A stretch of DNA of 35,635 nucleotides from Stramenopiles sp. TOSAG23-3. Its lineage: Eukaryota; Sar. Below are positions 1-10,200 of this stretch, piece by piece. Under the pieces are notes generated by a model. That model ran no database searches. It was not told where the DNA came from and was given only the letters and a program-made list of their open reading frames with translations. The stretch is taken from contig LT642198.1 of the NCBI GenBank assembly GCA_900128585.1, forward strand, positions 1 through 35,635, read 5' to 3'. Within the stretch, counting starts at the first letter, position 1, and each line of letters begins with the position of its first letter. Both the position numbers and the translations under genes were made by a program.

Positions 1-2
1 TT

Positions 3-122
3 CAAGACGTTCCGCTGGCAGATTCGCATCTGCCAATCCATCCATCTCTGGCGGGCTGCTATGTAGCTGAAGCTTCCACCAGTGAGCGGGGTGGGGAACT
101 TTATTTCCGCGAGACGGTTTAG
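3..122 (+). CDS. Possible 3' end of a gene that begins before the window
   Basis: The third forward frame is open from the window edge to a TAG at 120-122, about 39 codons, while the other two forward frames meet stops by about base 70. The local composition is balanced, like the coding regions here, and turns AT-rich right after the stop. The peptide ends in ELYFRETV and shows no motif I recognise. If real, it is the C-terminus of a plus-strand gene that converges tail-to-tail with the phosducin-like gene, with about 195 bases between them. The frame is short, so chance openness is possible. Confidence 0.3.
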   Translation, partial: QDVPLADSHLPIHPSLAGCYVAEASTSERGGELYFRETV

Positions 123-316
123 GAGGTCTTGGGCCCCATTCAGATATAAACTTAATTCTTGTACATAACTTCGGGCTTACTGAACACTAATCATACAGTA
201 AAAAATATTCTGTGAGAGTGGAGGTGTAGTATGGCATTTGTAATGATTGCCTCCCGTAAATAACACTCTATTTTGAGAACAACACGGTGCTCTGCTGCCT
301 TCTTCCTTCGCGGCAA

Positions 317-1459
317 TCACATCCCCCCCAAGGTGGCAGCGTCCCGTCCCTCCACCCCGATGTGTTCGTGAAAAAACTTCTTCCCACAACCCGCCATTCC
401 GCATTCGTAGACTTCTTCCCCTTCGTCTTCCTCACTATCGCTCGCCCGGGCGCTAGACGACGCGGCCAACCTAGACGTTGGTTTAAGCATTCCCGCTACT
501 TCCACCCAGTCGTCAAATTTCTGAATTATATCCCGAATACCCAACGACCCATCGCTAGTGAGCTCGTCCATGGACGACGTCTTGGCAACAATATTGCAGC
601 AGTCGATACAGACGATGCAGGGCAGGGACGCAATTCGAAAACTGGAAAGAAAACTACTTGACGGGGCTTCTAGGCGATAAAAAAGCGAGCCATGGACGAC
701 TCTCGCCATGGCGGTCATTCGGTCGTTTACTATTTTTGAAATAAAGTCTTTTGGCTCCAATGCTTCAAGGTCCCGTTCGGAGCGCTCAAAGAACGGTTGC
801 TGGTCGCTGACGACGAGGACTACCGCCCGCTGCGCCTTTTGAAGCACTTTCTGAACATCCGTTTCGTTAACTACGCGAAGTTCCGTCGCAGCCTGCTGCA
901 TTTCTATAAATTTTCGGCGTTCCAGGTCGTCTGCGGCAATGGAGTGCTTGAGTCTGGCCAAGCGTTGGTCTTTCAAATGCTCTAGGTTTTCTTCGAAGAC
1001 CGTGCTTGGCCCCTCGTCAAAACCATCCAGCATCGCGTCTAAATCACTATCCGTGTCGTCGTCCTCTTCGTCATCTGCGCGTTCTGAGTACAGCAGCGCC
1101 GACTTTTTCACCATGTCCTCCTCCGCATCGTAATCGTCAATGTCGTGCGTGCACCCGGCATCGCACTCTTTTGTGTGAACGTGGCCCGCTCTTGGCAAGT
1201 TGGCAACGACCCTTCGGCGTTCCATAGCAATTTTAGTGACGTCTACTTCCGACAAAGCTTCGTACATTTGCAAGGCTTTCGTCCTCATTTTCCCTTCCTT
1301 GACGCAGCAGGGATGCAACGCGTCGTAAGGATGCAGCTCTTCCTCCGCTTGCTCTCGCAGGCTCTGCAGGGGTGCTTCTGGAGCCCGCTGTTCGGATGTC
1401 TGGGGCGCTTGGCCATACGCACCGACCGACGGACTGGGCGAGGCCGTGGCAAAGTTCAT
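317..1459 (-). CDS. Phosducin-like / TXNDC9-like thioredoxin-fold protein with a C-terminal Cys/His knuckle
   Basis: The protein has 380 residues from the first ATG (1457-1459). The frame stays open four codons further upstream to a GTG, an unlikely eukaryotic start. Roughly residues 155-340 follow the phosducin-like/TXNDC9 plan: a charged helix (LKDQRLARLKHS), then a thioredoxin-like fold with a strand around VVLVVSD, a shortened active-site region lacking CxxC, and a hydrophobic strand with the cis-proline segment SLPCIVCIDCC. Family members are known as cofactors of the CCT chaperonin in folding actin, tubulin or G-beta, so a cytosolic chaperone-cofactor role is inferred. Residues about 130-150 are very acidic (ADDEEDDDTDSD). 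Two additions are unusual for TXNDC9: an N-terminal Cys/His-rich patch (HTKECDAGCTH) and a C-terminal YECGMAGCGKKFFHEH, which resembles a small zinc knuckle. A family-level call is likely; the exact subfamily is unsure. Confidence 0.7.
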   Translation of the reverse strand: MNFATASPSPSVGAYGQAPQTSEQRAPEAPLQSLREQAEEELHPYDALHPCCVKEGKMRTKALQMYEALSEVDVTKIAMERRRVVANLPRAGHVHTKECDAGCTHDIDDYDAEEDMVKKSALLYSERADDEEDDDTDSDLDAMLDGFDEGPSTVFEENLEHLKDQRLARLKHSIAADDLERRKFIEMQQAATELRVVNETDVQKVLQKAQRAVVLVVSDQQPFFERSERDLEALEPKDFISKIVNDRMTAMARVVHGSLFYRLEAPSSSFLSSFRIASLPCIVCIDCCNIVAKTSSMDELTSDGSLGIRDIIQKFDDWVEVAGMLKPTSRLAASSSARASDSEEDEGEEVYECGMAGCGKKFFHEHIGVEGRDAATLGGM

Positions 1460-1738
1460 TGGTGATTTCACGGGGAGCGCGCGAGCGGTTCAGCCACCAC
1501 AGTTGTTATGCTCGCTGTGTTTTTTCTGTTTTGCTTTTTTCGATCCTTCCCTTCGTGAAGTTCAATTATAGAATGTCTTTACACCGGCAAATTGGCCTGG
1601 TCTTCACACATTGTTGATGGTCTTTTGTTGACAGTTAACCTGTCAGACCATATCATTTGACCATTCAATTTCTTGCATAATTAATCCATGGTGGTGGTGG
1701 TCGGAAGGGCTTAAAACGTGATGAATTTTCTACTGTAC

Positions 1739-1875
1739 TACTACCAAGTACGGAAAAAGTACCTGGTACCAGGTACAAACCAGGTACGTCCCTGTACCTG
1801 GAAAAAAGGTACGGGTACGGGTACACCAGGTATTATACCAATACCAGGTACTGTACGGGGAACCGAACCAGGTAG
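1739..1875. repeat. Cluster of GGTACC-centred palindromic repeats
   Basis: The words CCAGGTAC, GTACCTGG and GGTACGG recur densely. A perfect 18-base palindrome, GTACCTGGTACCAGGTAC, lies at 1759-1776. It is followed by tandem GGTACGGGTACGGGTACA and by CCAGGTATTATACC near 1826. Related clusters occur in four other spacers of this window (about 3851-3905, 20918-20931, 21460-21850, 25742-25803), but I saw none of comparable density in genes. Origin unknown: short palindromic mobile units or simple-sequence expansion are both possible. Confidence 0.7.
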
Positions 1876-1917
1876 AAACCGTGAACTGAACGAGTAGACG
1901 ACTAGGAAGCAACTGTA

Positions 1918-1965
1918 AGGAGGAGGAGGATGAAGAATGGAGAAGAGGAGGAGGAGGAAGAAGTT
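1918..1965 (+). repeat. GA-rich purine tract (GAG/GAA trinucleotide-like)
   Basis: A run of imperfect GGA and GAA triplets (AGGAGGAGGATGAAG, then GAAGAGGAGGAGGAGG) forms an almost pure purine strand. It is low-complexity sequence in the divergent spacer and could act as a nucleosome-poor promoter element, but nothing in the sequence shows function. Confidence 0.6.
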
Positions 1966-2472
1966 TGAGTGGATGATGAGGAGATGGATTTTACACAAGT
2001 ATGATACTAGTATACATTCAATATATAGGAATAAATACCTAGTTCTATATTTAAAAAAAAGAAGTATGATATTTACAAATAATTTATGTAACGGATTTTT
2101 TCATCCTTGTAGCGTGGAGCGTGGCCTCGGCCTCTATCCTATATAAACATTATGTTCATATTTATTATAATTAAATACTTTTGAGGCCGAGCAGAAAAAA
2201 TTACCAATATATAGCTTTATCATTACACAATTATTATTATTATTTACTACAGCGAACAGCGAGCAGCAACAACAGCAAATAAAAAACCAATTTTATTACA
2301 GCAATAATAATTATTATCTTTCTTCTATCTTATATTTCCCCCTCATTGAATAATATGTATAGAGGCGATTAATGAAACCAGCAGCACTTGGCTATCGAAT
2401 ACCAGCAATGCAAAACGTTGCGCAACGAGTGAAACAGGGCAAGGATCGCACGTTCACCCAAACGATTACACG

Positions 2473-3627
2473 ATGCCGCAAAAGCGACGAAAGAAAAAGG
2501 GATCATGGCGGGCGGATGGCACGGTCAAAGTAGACGCTAGTTATTGGAAAGGTGCCCTCCGCCCTCCAATGTCTATTCTAGGAGTGGATTCTCCGGGGCC
2601 CCAGAGGTACACCGCATCGGAGCCGTTTCGAAAATTGTCCAATTACAAGAGCTATGGCGCCGTAAAGATTGCGGAAGGCAATCCAAAATCGGACGTTGAC
2701 TGGAAAATTTATCAAGCCGCCGCTCTTCCCTCGTCTGCAGATTACAACCCGAATAACAGCGATTTTGATTGTACCAGCGGGGGACAATTTTCCACCGCGT
2801 TTGTTCCAAGCTCTTTAGACTGGGTCATACACCGAAGCCGCCAGATCCCTGGACCAGGCGACTACTACCCGAAAGACAGACGGAAAAATGTCTCCTTCAA
2901 AATCAGCGAAGCTCGCCCAAAGAGTGATGTGGAGTGGCGAATTTATAGAGCATCCTCAATCCCAGGGCCCGGAGAGTACGACTTGAACCCTAGCGGGTTT
3001 CGGCCGAACGGTGCCAGGCTGCTCGGTCGGGTGACCAGGGGAAACTACCAAACAACGTTGCCCAATGCGGTTGGTTATGTCCATAATACTATTAACCACA
3101 AAGGCCCCAACCAGTGCAGGGAGGAGGGTGCGATGGGCAGGCAATCTAATTCCGAAAAGAAGACAGGGGCCTCATTTTTTTTTGGAAGCAGAACCCGGCA
3201 AGACAGATACGACTACGAGCTCATGTGCGACGACGAGAAAGACTGGAGGATGAAGCAGCGTAAGAAGCTGGCTAGAAAGAAGCACAAAGAGGTTAATAGA
3301 AAACTAGAAGAACTAGGAGAGCGTAGCAGGCATTTCGGATGGGACCCGTTGGCCATGGACGGGAAACCGAGCAAAGATATGCGACAGTCTCGATCAACTC
3401 CGTCCATAATACTCTCGGAGCAGCACAAAACCCTCGTGGGCAATAGAAAAAAGCCTAGCTTTATTGGTAAGAAGAAATTCGCGTACAAAACCCAGAATCG
3501 TCAGGTAAATTTCTTATCACGTCCTAGATACGTGAAACGATTGCCGACGTTAAGCCAACACGCTGCACTCATGCGAATCATTGAACAGCATGGTAGCAAT
3601 GATATAAAACAGCATTATGGGTTGTAA
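2473..3627 (+). CDS. SHIPPO (STPGR) repeat protein, axonemal/ODF3-like
   Basis: The protein has 384 residues starting at an ATG and is very basic at both ends (QKRRKKKGSW at the N-terminus). It carries SHIPPO-type motifs: SPGPQRY near residue 40, a degenerate LPSSADYNP near 90, IPGPGDYYP near 130 and IPGPGEYDL near 170. The two middle segments form a duplicated module in which NPKSDVDWKIYQAA is echoed by RPKSDVEWRIYRAS. SHIPPO repeats are known from ODF3/CIMAP and related sperm-tail and axonemal proteins, where they associate with microtubule inner surfaces, so a structural role in a motile flagellum is inferred. The C-terminal half has a charged helix (MKQRKKLARKKHKEVNRK) and no recognised domain. 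Its nearest downstream neighbour, the HERC-like gene, is on the same strand 584 bases away and looks functionally unrelated. Confidence 0.8.
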   Translation: MPQKRRKKKGSWRADGTVKVDASYWKGALRPPMSILGVDSPGPQRYTASEPFRKLSNYKSYGAVKIAEGNPKSDVDWKIYQAAALPSSADYNPNNSDFDCTSGGQFSTAFVPSSLDWVIHRSRQIPGPGDYYPKDRRKNVSFKISEARPKSDVEWRIYRASSIPGPGEYDLNPSGFRPNGARLLGRVTRGNYQTTLPNAVGYVHNTINHKGPNQCREEGAMGRQSNSEKKTGASFFFGSRTRQDRYDYELMCDDEKDWRMKQRKKLARKKHKEVNRKLEELGERSRHFGWDPLAMDGKPSKDMRQSRSTPSIILSEQHKTLVGNRKKPSFIGKKKFAYKTQNRQVNFLSRPRYVKRLPTLSQHAALMRIIEQHGSNDIKQHYGL

Positions 3628-4211
3628 ATAATCCTCTGTATTTTTTTTCATCGGCTGCTGGATGAGCAGCCATTCCAGCTATTACTGTACTATTGCTAGT
3701 ACACTATTAATATATTCCAAAATGAATTTATTAAGTTGGATTCTTTGAACTTTATATACGTACAGCATTACAATTTTTTCTATTTCGAATTAAATTTTTT
3801 GAATTTGTCTTTTCAGTATACTACGAAGTATATTTTCCTATAAATAATATCCGGTACCTCCCGTACCAGGGGTACAGTTACCGCTACGGTTGGGTACGGG
3901 TTCCGTTGCCTTCTTCTTTTCTTGTACTTTTTGTCACCTTCTTCTTCTTTTTGAAAGTGACAGTAATATATATACTAGTTTCCTTCTTTATTTCAATTCC
4001 ATTACCTATTGATGGTATTTAATATTGTATTTACAGCAATCGCCTGGGCACGTGCCGAGTGAAACATTTTCGGGCAGAGCACGAAGTGGAATTAAGCTTG
4101 AGCTCGTCTCAAATCGAAATACCCGAACGCCCAGGAAAGTTACTAACAAGGCCCTGAAACAAGCGATAACAAAGCGTGGGAGGATTCATTAGACGCCTGG
4201 AGCACTTTAAA
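3628..4211. other. Intergenic spacer with possible 5' UTR intron end before the HERC-like gene
   Basis: Bases 3628 to about 4035 are AT-rich and include one GGTACC cluster at 3851-3905. From about 4037 composition shifts to balanced, right after a splice-acceptor-like TATTGTATTTACAG ending at about 4036. This suggests that about 4037-4211 is a 5' UTR exon of the HERC-like gene. An in-frame TAA at 4167-4169 shows it is not an N-terminal extension. No protein gene is seen here. Confidence 0.5.
3851..3905. repeat. GGTACC repeat cluster
   Basis: CCGGTACCTCCCGTACC, AGGGGTACAG and GGGTACGGGTTCC lie within 55 bases. The vocabulary is that of the cluster at 1739-1875, but no long perfect palindrome is present. 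Confidence 0.6.
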
Positions 4212-7200
4212 ATGTGGACGTCGCCCACAGCCAACAGCCCCAGTAGGCGCCGTAGGCAGAGTGGGAAATTGAACAATAGAAGGGTGCAAGCATACCAAGC
4301 GTCCCTAGATTTATCGTTACTCTGGAATGATCAGTACGTACAAACATCGTACGAACGACTTTATGCGCCCCCTTACCAACCGGACGCCCAGAAGCGCCGG
4401 AACGATTCGACGCCTTCCGAAAGTTCTCTTTTAGCTCGAGAAGCAATGCGTTCTCGCCCCGTCGGTGCCGGGAAGAAATATTCATCTGAGGCTCAACAAC
4501 CTTCAGATTTAGGGAATGGGGGCGAAGATAGACGGGCACTTGATAATGCCACTGATAACTTGATATCAAGCATGCTTATGGAAGGCCCCCCTCACTTCGA
4601 GGGCTCTACTTCATTTTTGGAACGGCAACTAGTTCTTGTTCAACGGGCCCATGAAAATTTGCTGGAGGAGTATCAGCCAAACTCGGGAAGTCTAACGCCA
4701 AGTCTTAAGCACGATCGAAAAAGTGACGCAGGTGGGACCATTGTTAGTGGAGGCAGCCTTAGCAGTTTGAATAATAAATTAGACGGTGAAGATTCAAACA
4801 TTTCTCAAATACCCAGCGTTGTTTCCTTGGAGATCAAGGATGAAGAAACGCCTTACCTACCGACCGATGGGATGGGCGGCGGCAGTTTGCAGGATCCTTC
4901 CTTAGACGAAGACGTGCCCATATCCGATGACGAGACCGAGGAAAAGGAGGCATCAAAAACAGATACAACCAGGGAAGAGGATGACCTTCTGATCACCAGA
5001 AACGAACTTCCAGGGGCGCCTCTGATTGAGAATTCGATAGAGGGAAGCCGGGCGGGCAGGGAGGCATCTTTGTCTGTAGAGTCTTCCACCATGCTATTTG
5101 GCAATAAAGACCAAAACACATACAACAGACGTGAAAATTACCTTAGAACGATCGTGCCTGGTCCCATGGATCATTTGCCGACAAACGCGCAAATTGGAAT
5201 TAGGCTTTTCTTCCGATTACTTCGCACCCTCCGCTTTGATGAAAACCCCCGTGTACTGAACAAAGTTGTGCAGCAGATTCCCCTCTTGTTGTCCAATATG
5301 CCTCCTTTAGCGTTGTCGGAGGGATTAGACTCGTTCGAAAATGTAAACATTGCGGGTGCAGATAGCAAGACTACTGTAGGCGTCGTTGGCCGGAGGAAAA
5401 AAACCAGCGAAGTTCAGAAGCGTCATGGTCGTGCAGAAAATGGGCGCAGCGAAAATCCCTGCACCAGTAATCTAGGAGTTGTGGATGCACTGAGTTTTGC
5501 GTTGGAAAATGCTATCATTGGATACAAGGCTGTGCCATCTGAGAAAAGGGACGAGTCTCAAAAAATCATGGACGGCATGCCAGACAGAAAAATACAGGCG
5601 CTTTCGTCTATAGTCGGGTTGGCTATCAAGCGGGGATCTTTAACGCACATCATGAAGTCTGTGATTCTCTTGTTGGACTCCTTGCGAGACGCTGCAGATA
5701 TCAAGGATCAAAAGCCTCCGCGAGATACGTGCCTTCCTGTGGAACAGTATTTGCAAGAACTTGCAAATGCCAATATTATGGAAATGGAAACGCCCATAGA
5801 ATTTGGTAATGCCAAAGGGAGATTGATGGCGTTCGGAAAAGGCGACCACGGTAAACTCGGTCTGGGAAAATGCACTCACAGCCACTGCACAGACGGAAAT
5901 TGCACGGAAAACAAGTCTACGCCGACGGTAATCGGCACATTAAAAGACGTTCGGGTTACATTGATTGATTCCCTTTCTACTCACTCCGTTGCCGTGACGG
6001 AAGATGGGTCGCTGTATACGTGGGGGAACGGGGACAAGCATCGCTTAGGCCATGGCACTACTGGAAAAGAGTACGCCCCGCGCCTTGTTATGTCACTGCG
6101 TGACAAGCCGGCAGTGGTTGATGTTGCATGTGGACTCGGCCACACCCTTGTCCTGCTGGTCACTGGCCAAGTGTACTCTTGGGGAAATGGCGGCAATGGT
6201 CGCCTTGGACACGGGGATACACAGGATCGAGCTACTGCATGTTTGGTCGGAGTTCTGGAAGGTATGAATGTTACGTCTTTGTATAGCGGCGCCTCTCATT
6301 CCCTGGCAATATCAGAAGAGGGCGCGTGCATTAGTTGGGGAAAGAACAATCAAGGGCAGTGCGGACATGGCAATATGACCGATCACCTGTTTCCGATGGT
6401 AATTGAATATTTTCAAGGAAAGGGGGATGTAATTTCTCAGGTTGCAGGTGGATGGGAGCACACGCTTGCATCTACGCGTGACGGTAGGATATTCAGTTTT
6501 GGTTCGGGGTACAAAGACAGTCGTCGTGCTGGTCTTCCACCTGTATTGGGGCACGGAGGAAATGAACACCAACTACTCCCTTGCCAAATTGTATCATTGA
6601 GCGAAGAGAATATCGTTCATATAGCATGCGGATGGGATCACTCATTGGCCGTTTCGACTGAGGGTTTACTGTACACCTGGGGAGCTGGAACGAACGGGAA
6701 ACTAGGGCATGGTGACGAGAGCGATCGTGCGATACCAACTTGTGTAGAAGCTGTAAGGGGCAAGATGATAGTGCAAGCGGAGGCTGGATGCGAGCATTCC
6801 GCGGCTGTCACTTCCGACGGCGAGCTTCTAACGTGGGGGCACGGAGATAGTGGGCGGCTTGGTCATGGTGAAAACAAATCAGAAAATAAGCCCCGTCGAG
6901 TAGTCTTTGAAAAAAACGAATCTCTTAGAGTAGTTTCGATAGCCGTAGGCGATAAATACAACATGATACTTGTGAAAGATGTTGATGAAAAAAACGTGCA
7001 AGACGGCCATGTGAATAAGGGTGAGGTAGAGGGTGATACCAATATGGCGAAATCTAGCTTAGCATGGGAGGCAGGGGCACACTCACCACCGGCATCGAAA
7101 TTCACAAAGAACCCTGGCGGCGTGACGAAAGCCGGTGCAGATATGACATCCGCTTGGATTTTAAATCGCAACTTGTTTTCAGTGGAACTGGAAGATGTTA

Positions 7201-10200
7201 GGATAGTCTCCGATCGCAAAGTCCCACTAATATCGGCGTACAAACTCCCCGTGTTAATCCTAGCACATTTGGAAAGACTGGCCCAACCCTTTCTTGGCAG
7301 CACGTATATAAATCGGGGCGATTGCGCTGCCGCAGTAAACAGTTCTTTTCGTGGGCCTAATAATGTGAATGTCGCGATGTCACTTGCAATAAAAAATCAA
7401 TTAGCCCAAAAGAAAATAGGAGCAAAAGAAGAGAGTTCATTAGTGGGTGGTGACGATGCCGACATAGTGCCAAAGTTTGCTTACTGTATAGAACCCAATG
7501 AAGAAGCCCTCGTCCTATTCCACGCCATATTGTTACGGTGCGTCCAGGAGAACACAAATGAAGACGTAGACAAAAATGACAATGCGGTGCACTTTTGCCG
7601 TTGGTGTGTGGTCTGGTGCACGTTACGACTGCTGAAAGCAAATTTGCAGCAGCTTTTGTCCTGGGCAATGGTAGATGAACCTGGACATATTTCCTTAGGG
7701 AATAAAGCCAGTGCAGAGTCCCCGGTTGGAAATAGACTGGGCATCAAGATGAGATCTGTATTTAAAATGATTCACACGCTGCTCTTACGCATTATCAAAG
7801 AACCGCTTCAGTTCTCTTACTACGCGGGATTAGGCTCGAAACCAGATTCTAAGGGCGGTGCCGGCAAGATTTCTGCGTCAGATTCGAGGGTGTTAATTGA
7901 ACGTGAGGCGGGGGATGTCGTGCGTGTGGGCTTTGACTTTTTTTATCCAACCCCTGCGTCTCGGAAACACGTTTTGGGCCAGTTCATGTCAGAGGAGAGG
8001 CCAAATATGATTTTATTAAACGCTATCATGGATCGGCTCTCCCAAAATTTTGTCGTGTCGAGGCTAATTCGCAGCGTGCTCCCTGCTTCTATGCCCGAAG
8101 GCAATGACACAAATGCTGCAACTGGAACGTTGGATCGCCAAGGTGTAAACGACTTGTTGCAAGATCTGCTTTCGCGTGCATCCAATGAAGTGATTGATCG
8201 ATTGCATGGGCAAGCGAAAAATCAACAAATGCATTCTGGATCGTATGGCACGAGATCTTTACCTTACACAAGGCTGCTGCTTGCTTTGCAGAACCACATT
8301 CTAGCCGCTTGGGGGCACATAATGAAAATCAAAGGCCCCAGTACATCACGAATATCAGGGGAAACGCACTCTTGCGTCCTGTCTCATGGTCATAGACTCT
8401 TGGAGAAAGCTGCGGAATGCTTGTGCGTATGTCTTACAGTACTATCGAAGGACCAATCTAAAGATGCGCTTGGGTCTGCACGAGAAGTTTTTCTAAATTC
8501 GTTTTTAGCTGCAATCCTTATGCCATTTATAGGCGCACTGTGCATTGTACCACCTCACCCGTCGGTGGCGACTTCATTGCTGCCACCTCTGCTAAAGCTG
8601 GTCAAAGCGGTTGATAGCGTTAATGCTTTAATGGGTTCGCAATTTAAAGGGTCCTGGATTATCGACCATGGTAATGTTAAGGCCGGGGCGGATGAAATTG
8701 TACCGTGGGAAGTACGTTTACACGCGATGTTGGCATGCTTTGCAGGGCAGCTTATTGCTGTCGTCACAAAAGGCACACCGCTAGCTCCTCGAGAAAAGGC
8801 ATTTAAGAGGTGGCTGTGCTCAAAATTATTGAGCGGTGGCCTCCTCTCCGAAACAGATGGGCGCAGCGATGCAAATATGGCAGAAGATGACCAAGGGGGG
8901 CATAACGATTTAGACGTGGTTATCAGTTGGCACAGGAGGGGTGTTTATTCGACTGGGAAATCTCCACAGGAAAATCTGGGAGAAGAATATGGGCGAGACA
9001 AATCCCAAGAATCATTTTTACGCAAACTTATTGACGGGGAAGGGGAACCACAGCAATTAGATTCATGGGTGCAAAATACTATTTTGGGACATTCCGCGCC
9101 CAACAGCCCTTCAATGGCTGCGAAGTCATCCCCCAAAAAAGATAGTGCCTGTCCTCCTGAACTAGCAGCAGGGAAAAATTCGCTGCGTGCACTGGTAGCG
9201 GTAATACTAAAATTCAACGGTTACGTTACCGAAGCTATGTCACAATCGCAAATATTGTGCATGTCTAGAGGTCGATTGGCAGCGAATGAAACCCCCTCTG
9301 ACACATTGGTTTATGTTTGGAGTACAGCATTGCGCCTTCAGCGACTGGTAGCGATGACTCAAGGGATTCCAGAATCACAAGGTGTTCAGCAAAGAGCTCG
9401 CGCGGCTGCTTTAGCAGCGACCGTAAACAATGTGTTACCTACATCACCAAGCGTTGCCAGAAGTGTTGTTCGAAACTGTTCGTTTTTGCTTCGCGTAAAC
9501 CCGGCGTTCCCTATCCAGCTTTTAGAGGAATCTGACCGGTCCAGACGTTACGATAGTGGTGAAACCATGGAATTCACGAAGGTTGACAAACAAGGACAAA
9601 TTATATCACTGGAAGAGGTGTTTGATTTCGTCTCACGGCCGCTTGATACCAGCCTTTTGTATTTTGAAATGGTCAAACGCAAACAGCGATCCCGTATTAG
9701 GGCGATTGGGCTGGATCTGACCCGGTACTTGTTGGGAATAATATCACCACAATTTGGTTATGTCCGTGCGCAAGCTATAGCCCAGGTGCCGTTTTCGATG
9801 ACGCGTTTTTCAAGGGAAGTCGCAAGCACCCCGCATGTCCCTAACGGGAATACATCACCCCAGCACAAAGATGCACCTATTAGTATTGGCAACGGGACTA
9901 AAGCTGACCAGATGGTTCCTCAAGCGTTTCATTATATGCTTGATTTACAAAGTTGTGGCGGCCACACTGCAAATTTTGTTCATTCTGCATTTGTGGAGTT
10001 GTACCAAGAATTAGCAAATTTATTAATCGACCAGAAATCGACACATTCCTTCAAGCTGGCTTTGCTGCATTCGTGGACGCTGAAATTACAATCTCCTGAT
10101 CACCTTCGCCACAGTCGATTCGTCGCGGTTGAAGCGGCGTCTCCTAAACACCAAAAGCGCACCGAAGAAAGCGAAGGACGGGATGCGTTTGGAGGAGGTT

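Larger units (their letters stand above)
1460..2472. other. Divergent intergenic spacer, repeat-rich and AT-rich
   Basis: This 1-kb spacer separates the starts of two divergently transcribed genes and must hold both promoters. It contains the GGTACC palindrome cluster (annotated separately), a GA-rich purine run at about 1918-1965, a TATA-like CTATATAAAC near 2138-2147, ATT microsatellite runs around 2231-2247, and short GGCCTCGGCCTC / GAGGCCGAG inverted words near 2122 and 2182. No frame with coding character is visible. Bases about 2370-2472 become less AT-rich and are probably the 5' UTR of the SHIPPO gene. Confidence 0.6.

Noticed and set aside
1739-1875. CRISPR-like array
   Set aside because: The repeats are overlapping palindromes without unique spacers of constant length, and the context is eukaryotic.
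1730-1998. Minus-strand open frames over the GGTACC cluster
   Set aside because: The translations are repeats of Gly/Thr/Tyr/Val forced by the palindromic words and have no protein character.
4176-4211. N-terminal extension of the HERC-like protein
   Set aside because: The first codon would be GTG; the first ATG is at 4212 with an A at -3. The same reasoning moves the starts of the phosducin-like gene to 1459 and of the EPG5-like gene to 33988.
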